Below, in pieces: positions 62,205 to 64,000 of a stretch of DNA of 64,000 nucleotides; position 1 is the stretch's first letter, and each line of letters begins with the position of its first letter. A program made the position numbers and the translations under genes. The DNA lies in contig CANRCK010000005.1 in NCBI GenBank assembly GCA_947629095.1, positions 1-64,000 of the forward strand. The letters run 5' to 3'. Under the pieces are notes generated by a model. That model did not search any database. It was not told the DNA's origin and worked only from the letters and a program-made list of their open reading frames with translations. Origin of the DNA: an uncultured Clostridia bacterium (GTDB taxonomy: Bacteria; Bacillota; Clostridia; Christensenellales; Borkfalkiaceae).

Positions 62205-64000
62205 CTTTTTTCTCACCAAATAGCCTAACCATACCTGATAAGATAAATGCTATACTCTGAGGAACATCGTCACAATAACATAATAACCTATTCTCTTCTT
62301 CGCTTAAGCCATTATTTAGACCGCCAAATCCCAAATCTTTGAAATGCAACATTATCTCGTCAGGAACTCCTTTAGGGCGTTCCCCTTCCAAACAGCGCAC
62401 AATTAATTCCGCAGCGCCTCCGTAAGAACCAATTATATAAATCGGCTTCTTCATCTTTGACGCAATATATGCTTCTTCCATTATGCCAGATATTTTACCA
62501 AGATAGCCTTCTGTTTTTCCTCCAATTACAATTCTTAAATCACAAGATTTATTAATTTGTTCCCGCAAATTCTTTAAAGAATTATCTAAGTATTCATCAT
62601 TTGTTTGCTTACTATTTTGTTGAGTTTGTATTTCTTTAAATATTATTGTGGGCAATAATGTTGCCTGTTTATCTTCGTCTACACGAGAGCAATCTAAATA
62701 GAATACTTTAATTCTTCCTTCTTTATCAGAATTAAAGCAATAATGCTGAATTAAGTTCTGTAACAGCTTGACAAAATTATTTTTACTAGGGAAATTAATA
62801 TCTCCCCCATAGATTAAATTAGTATCTAATGCCAATAAATAACGACAGAGTTCAATATACATTTTACACAAATGCATATTTGTCTTTAGCATATCGTCTT
62901 CCTTAGATATTTCTGATATAGAAATCCCTACATTAATATTGGATAATGATATCCCATTGATACGATCTTTTATTCCTAAAATATATGTAGGTGTTATAAA
63001 ATTTAAATTTGGATTTAAAGTTTGAAGAATATGAATTTCATTTTTATTTAACGGTGGTTCCGGATAAAAAATATTATTTTGTTCTCCGCCATTTTTTGAA
63101 TGTATGAGCAACGTATATAATTCTGGCGGATAACTGAATATAGTGGTTTGCCCTTCAAGATCATATAAACTTTCTAAGTATGATAAAAATAATTCATTGT
63201 ATTTTACTTTTAAAGTTTCGATTAATACCGAATATATAATATCCCTTATTTTATTATTGCTAATTGATTCGTGCCCTAGATGAATTGTCTTAACATTAGC
63301 CATATAGGGAAATCTTCTAGGCTCACCATTTTCAATTGCGTCAACTAAAACTATAGGGCGTCCTTTGTTTTTGGCATATAACACTTCATGTTGACACCAC
63401 TCTCGAGACGAATAAGCATCGGTATATATAATTAATAAAGCCGACCCGTCAAGATATTTATCTATTGTTTTCTCAAAATCTTCACCCTTGTGAATATTGT
63501 ACACATCAATAAATCTGTCTAATGATGTATTAGTAGAAAGATACTCATTAAACTTATCGGCATAGTTTTGACCATCAATTCTTGCATGACTTAAAAATAT
63601 TCTAACCGCAGGCGGAATATTAGGCTGCTCTTCATTAGCAACCCTTTCTCTGTTAAATAATAAGCGAGACAACTCATGTGCTATTTCAAAACATAAATGA
63701 TTTGATCTTTCTTTTAATTTTAAGCCTCTATCTGACTCAAACTTAGCTATATCTCCTAATTGAATAAAATTAATTTTCGCTATTTTACTAGTTATATTAC
63801 AACTTGCATCAATGCTGTTCACTGATACAGGATAAATTTTTATATTAGAATTTATAATAGCAAAATTGCATAGACAATCAATAAATTTTTTCCATTCTTC
63901 ATCTAATGCCATTTTTGAATTAACCAATAAAACAAACGCAGTGTACTGTGATTGGGATAAAATTAATTTAAAATCTAATACAGGTTTGTTTAAAAAATAA
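62197..64000 (-). CDS. TIR-SLOG-like effector, N-terminus beyond the window edge
   Basis: The frame is open from the stop to the last base of the window with protein-like sequence before the first ATG (…SQYTAFVLLVNSKMALDEEW), so the gene begins outside. Visible parts are an N-terminal region, then a TIR domain: VRIFLSHARIDGQNYADKF, then LIIYTDAYSSREWCQHEV with the Glu that is catalytic in NADase TIRs. After a linker, a Rossmann-like C-terminal domain has NVGISISE, LIYGGDI and GGKTEGYLGKISGIMEEA followed by IYIIGSYGGAAELI, resembling SLOG nucleotide-sensor domains. This layout suggests ligand binding in the SLOG part controls NAD cleavage by the TIR. Subfamily is uncertain. Confidence 0.8.
   Translation of the reverse strand, partial: YFLNKPVLDFKLILSQSQYTAFVLLVNSKMALDEEWKKFIDCLCNFAIINSNIKIYPVSVNSIDASCNITSKIAKINFIQLGDIAKFESDRGLKLKERSNHLCFEIAHELSRLLFNRERVANEEQPNIPPAVRIFLSHARIDGQNYADKFNEYLSTNTSLDRFIDVYNIHKGEDFEKTIDKYLDGSALLIIYTDAYSSREWCQHEVLYAKNKGRPIVLVDAIENGEPRRFPYMANVKTIHLGHESISNNKIRDIIYSVLIETLKVKYNELFLSYLESLYDLEGQTTIFSYPPELYTLLIHSKNGGEQNNIFYPEPPLNKNEIHILQTLNPNLNFITPTYILGIKDRINGISLSNINVGISISEISKEDDMLKTNMHLCKMYIELCRYLLALDTNLIYGGDINFPSKNNFVKLLQNLIQHYCFNSDKEGRIKVFYLDCSRVDEDKQATLLPTIIFKEIQTQQNSKQTNDEYLDNSLKNLREQINKSCDLRIVIGGKTEGYLGKISGIMEEAYIASKMKKPIYIIGSYGGAAELIVRCLEGERPKGVPDEIMLHFKDLGFGGLNNGLSEEENRLLCYCDDVPQSIAFILSGMVRLFGEKKDG

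Overview
The window looks like a chromosomal segment of a Gram-positive Bacillota, most likely an uncultured gut Clostridia. The evidence is strong AGGAGG-type ribosome binding sites, textbook sigma-A promoters (TTGACA-17/18-TATAAT), a SpoIIE/anti-sigma/STAS partner-switching set, NHLP-type peptide exporters, lipoprotein signal peptides, MBG/InlB-type surface repeats, a GH105 hydrolase and an Rrf2-NifS-NifU cluster. I cannot name the species. No rRNA, tRNA, CRISPR array or insertion sequence was recognised.

Layout. (1) 0-9.5 kb: a peptide-export and partner-switching region. A SpoIIE-type phosphatase with a 5TM sensor faces an opposite-strand operon STAS -> HATPase -> HlyD-like -> C39 peptidase ABC exporter -> second NHLP ABC transporter (broken) -> small double-glycine precursor-like peptides -> small protein -> truncated zeta kinase. 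(2) 9.7-20.4 kb: a lipoprotein / DUF4175-like / MoxR / DUF58 / BatA-VWA / VWA / lipoprotein operon with tight or overlapping joints. (3) 20.6-27.2 kb: one 2199-residue surface lipoprotein with its own consensus promoter. (4) 27.5-36.6 kb: an operon of a polytopic membrane protein, two membrane-anchored McrB-like AAA ATPases flanking a DUF2357-like coiled-coil protein, a Pro-Trp repeat protein and an MBG-repeat protein. (5) 37-46.4 kb: housekeeping and metabolic genes: GH105 hydrolase, gene remnants, Ca2+ P-type ATPase, glycosyltransferase, nifU, nifS, Rrf2 regulator and nadA. (6) 46.6-59.3 kb: TetR regulator, a 3120-residue adhesin, a small membrane protein, an MscS channel and a metallophosphoesterase. 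(7) 59.6-64 kb: a visibly AT-rich operon, cut by the window edge, encoding a TIR-SLOG-like protein, a thymidylate-kinase-like P-loop protein, a 5-hmdU-DNA-kinase helical-domain protein and a thymidylate-synthase homologue.

How the parts may work together. Region 7 is the best candidate for an undescribed system: three thymidine/base-modification enzymes tightly coupled to a TIR effector fused to a nucleotide-sensor-like domain. This suggests an immune or conflict module using an unusual pyrimidine nucleotide. Region 4 is the second candidate: McrB-type ATPases are normally cytosolic, but here both carry N-terminal membrane anchors and share an operon with extracellular repeat proteins. Region 1 links peptide export to a phosphatase/anti-sigma switch, but two deletion-like junctions about 2 kb apart suggest it is decaying or misassembled. 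In region 5, near-identical palindromes overlap the promoters of nifS-nifU and nadA, which points to an Fe-S regulon run by the neighbouring Rrf2 protein.
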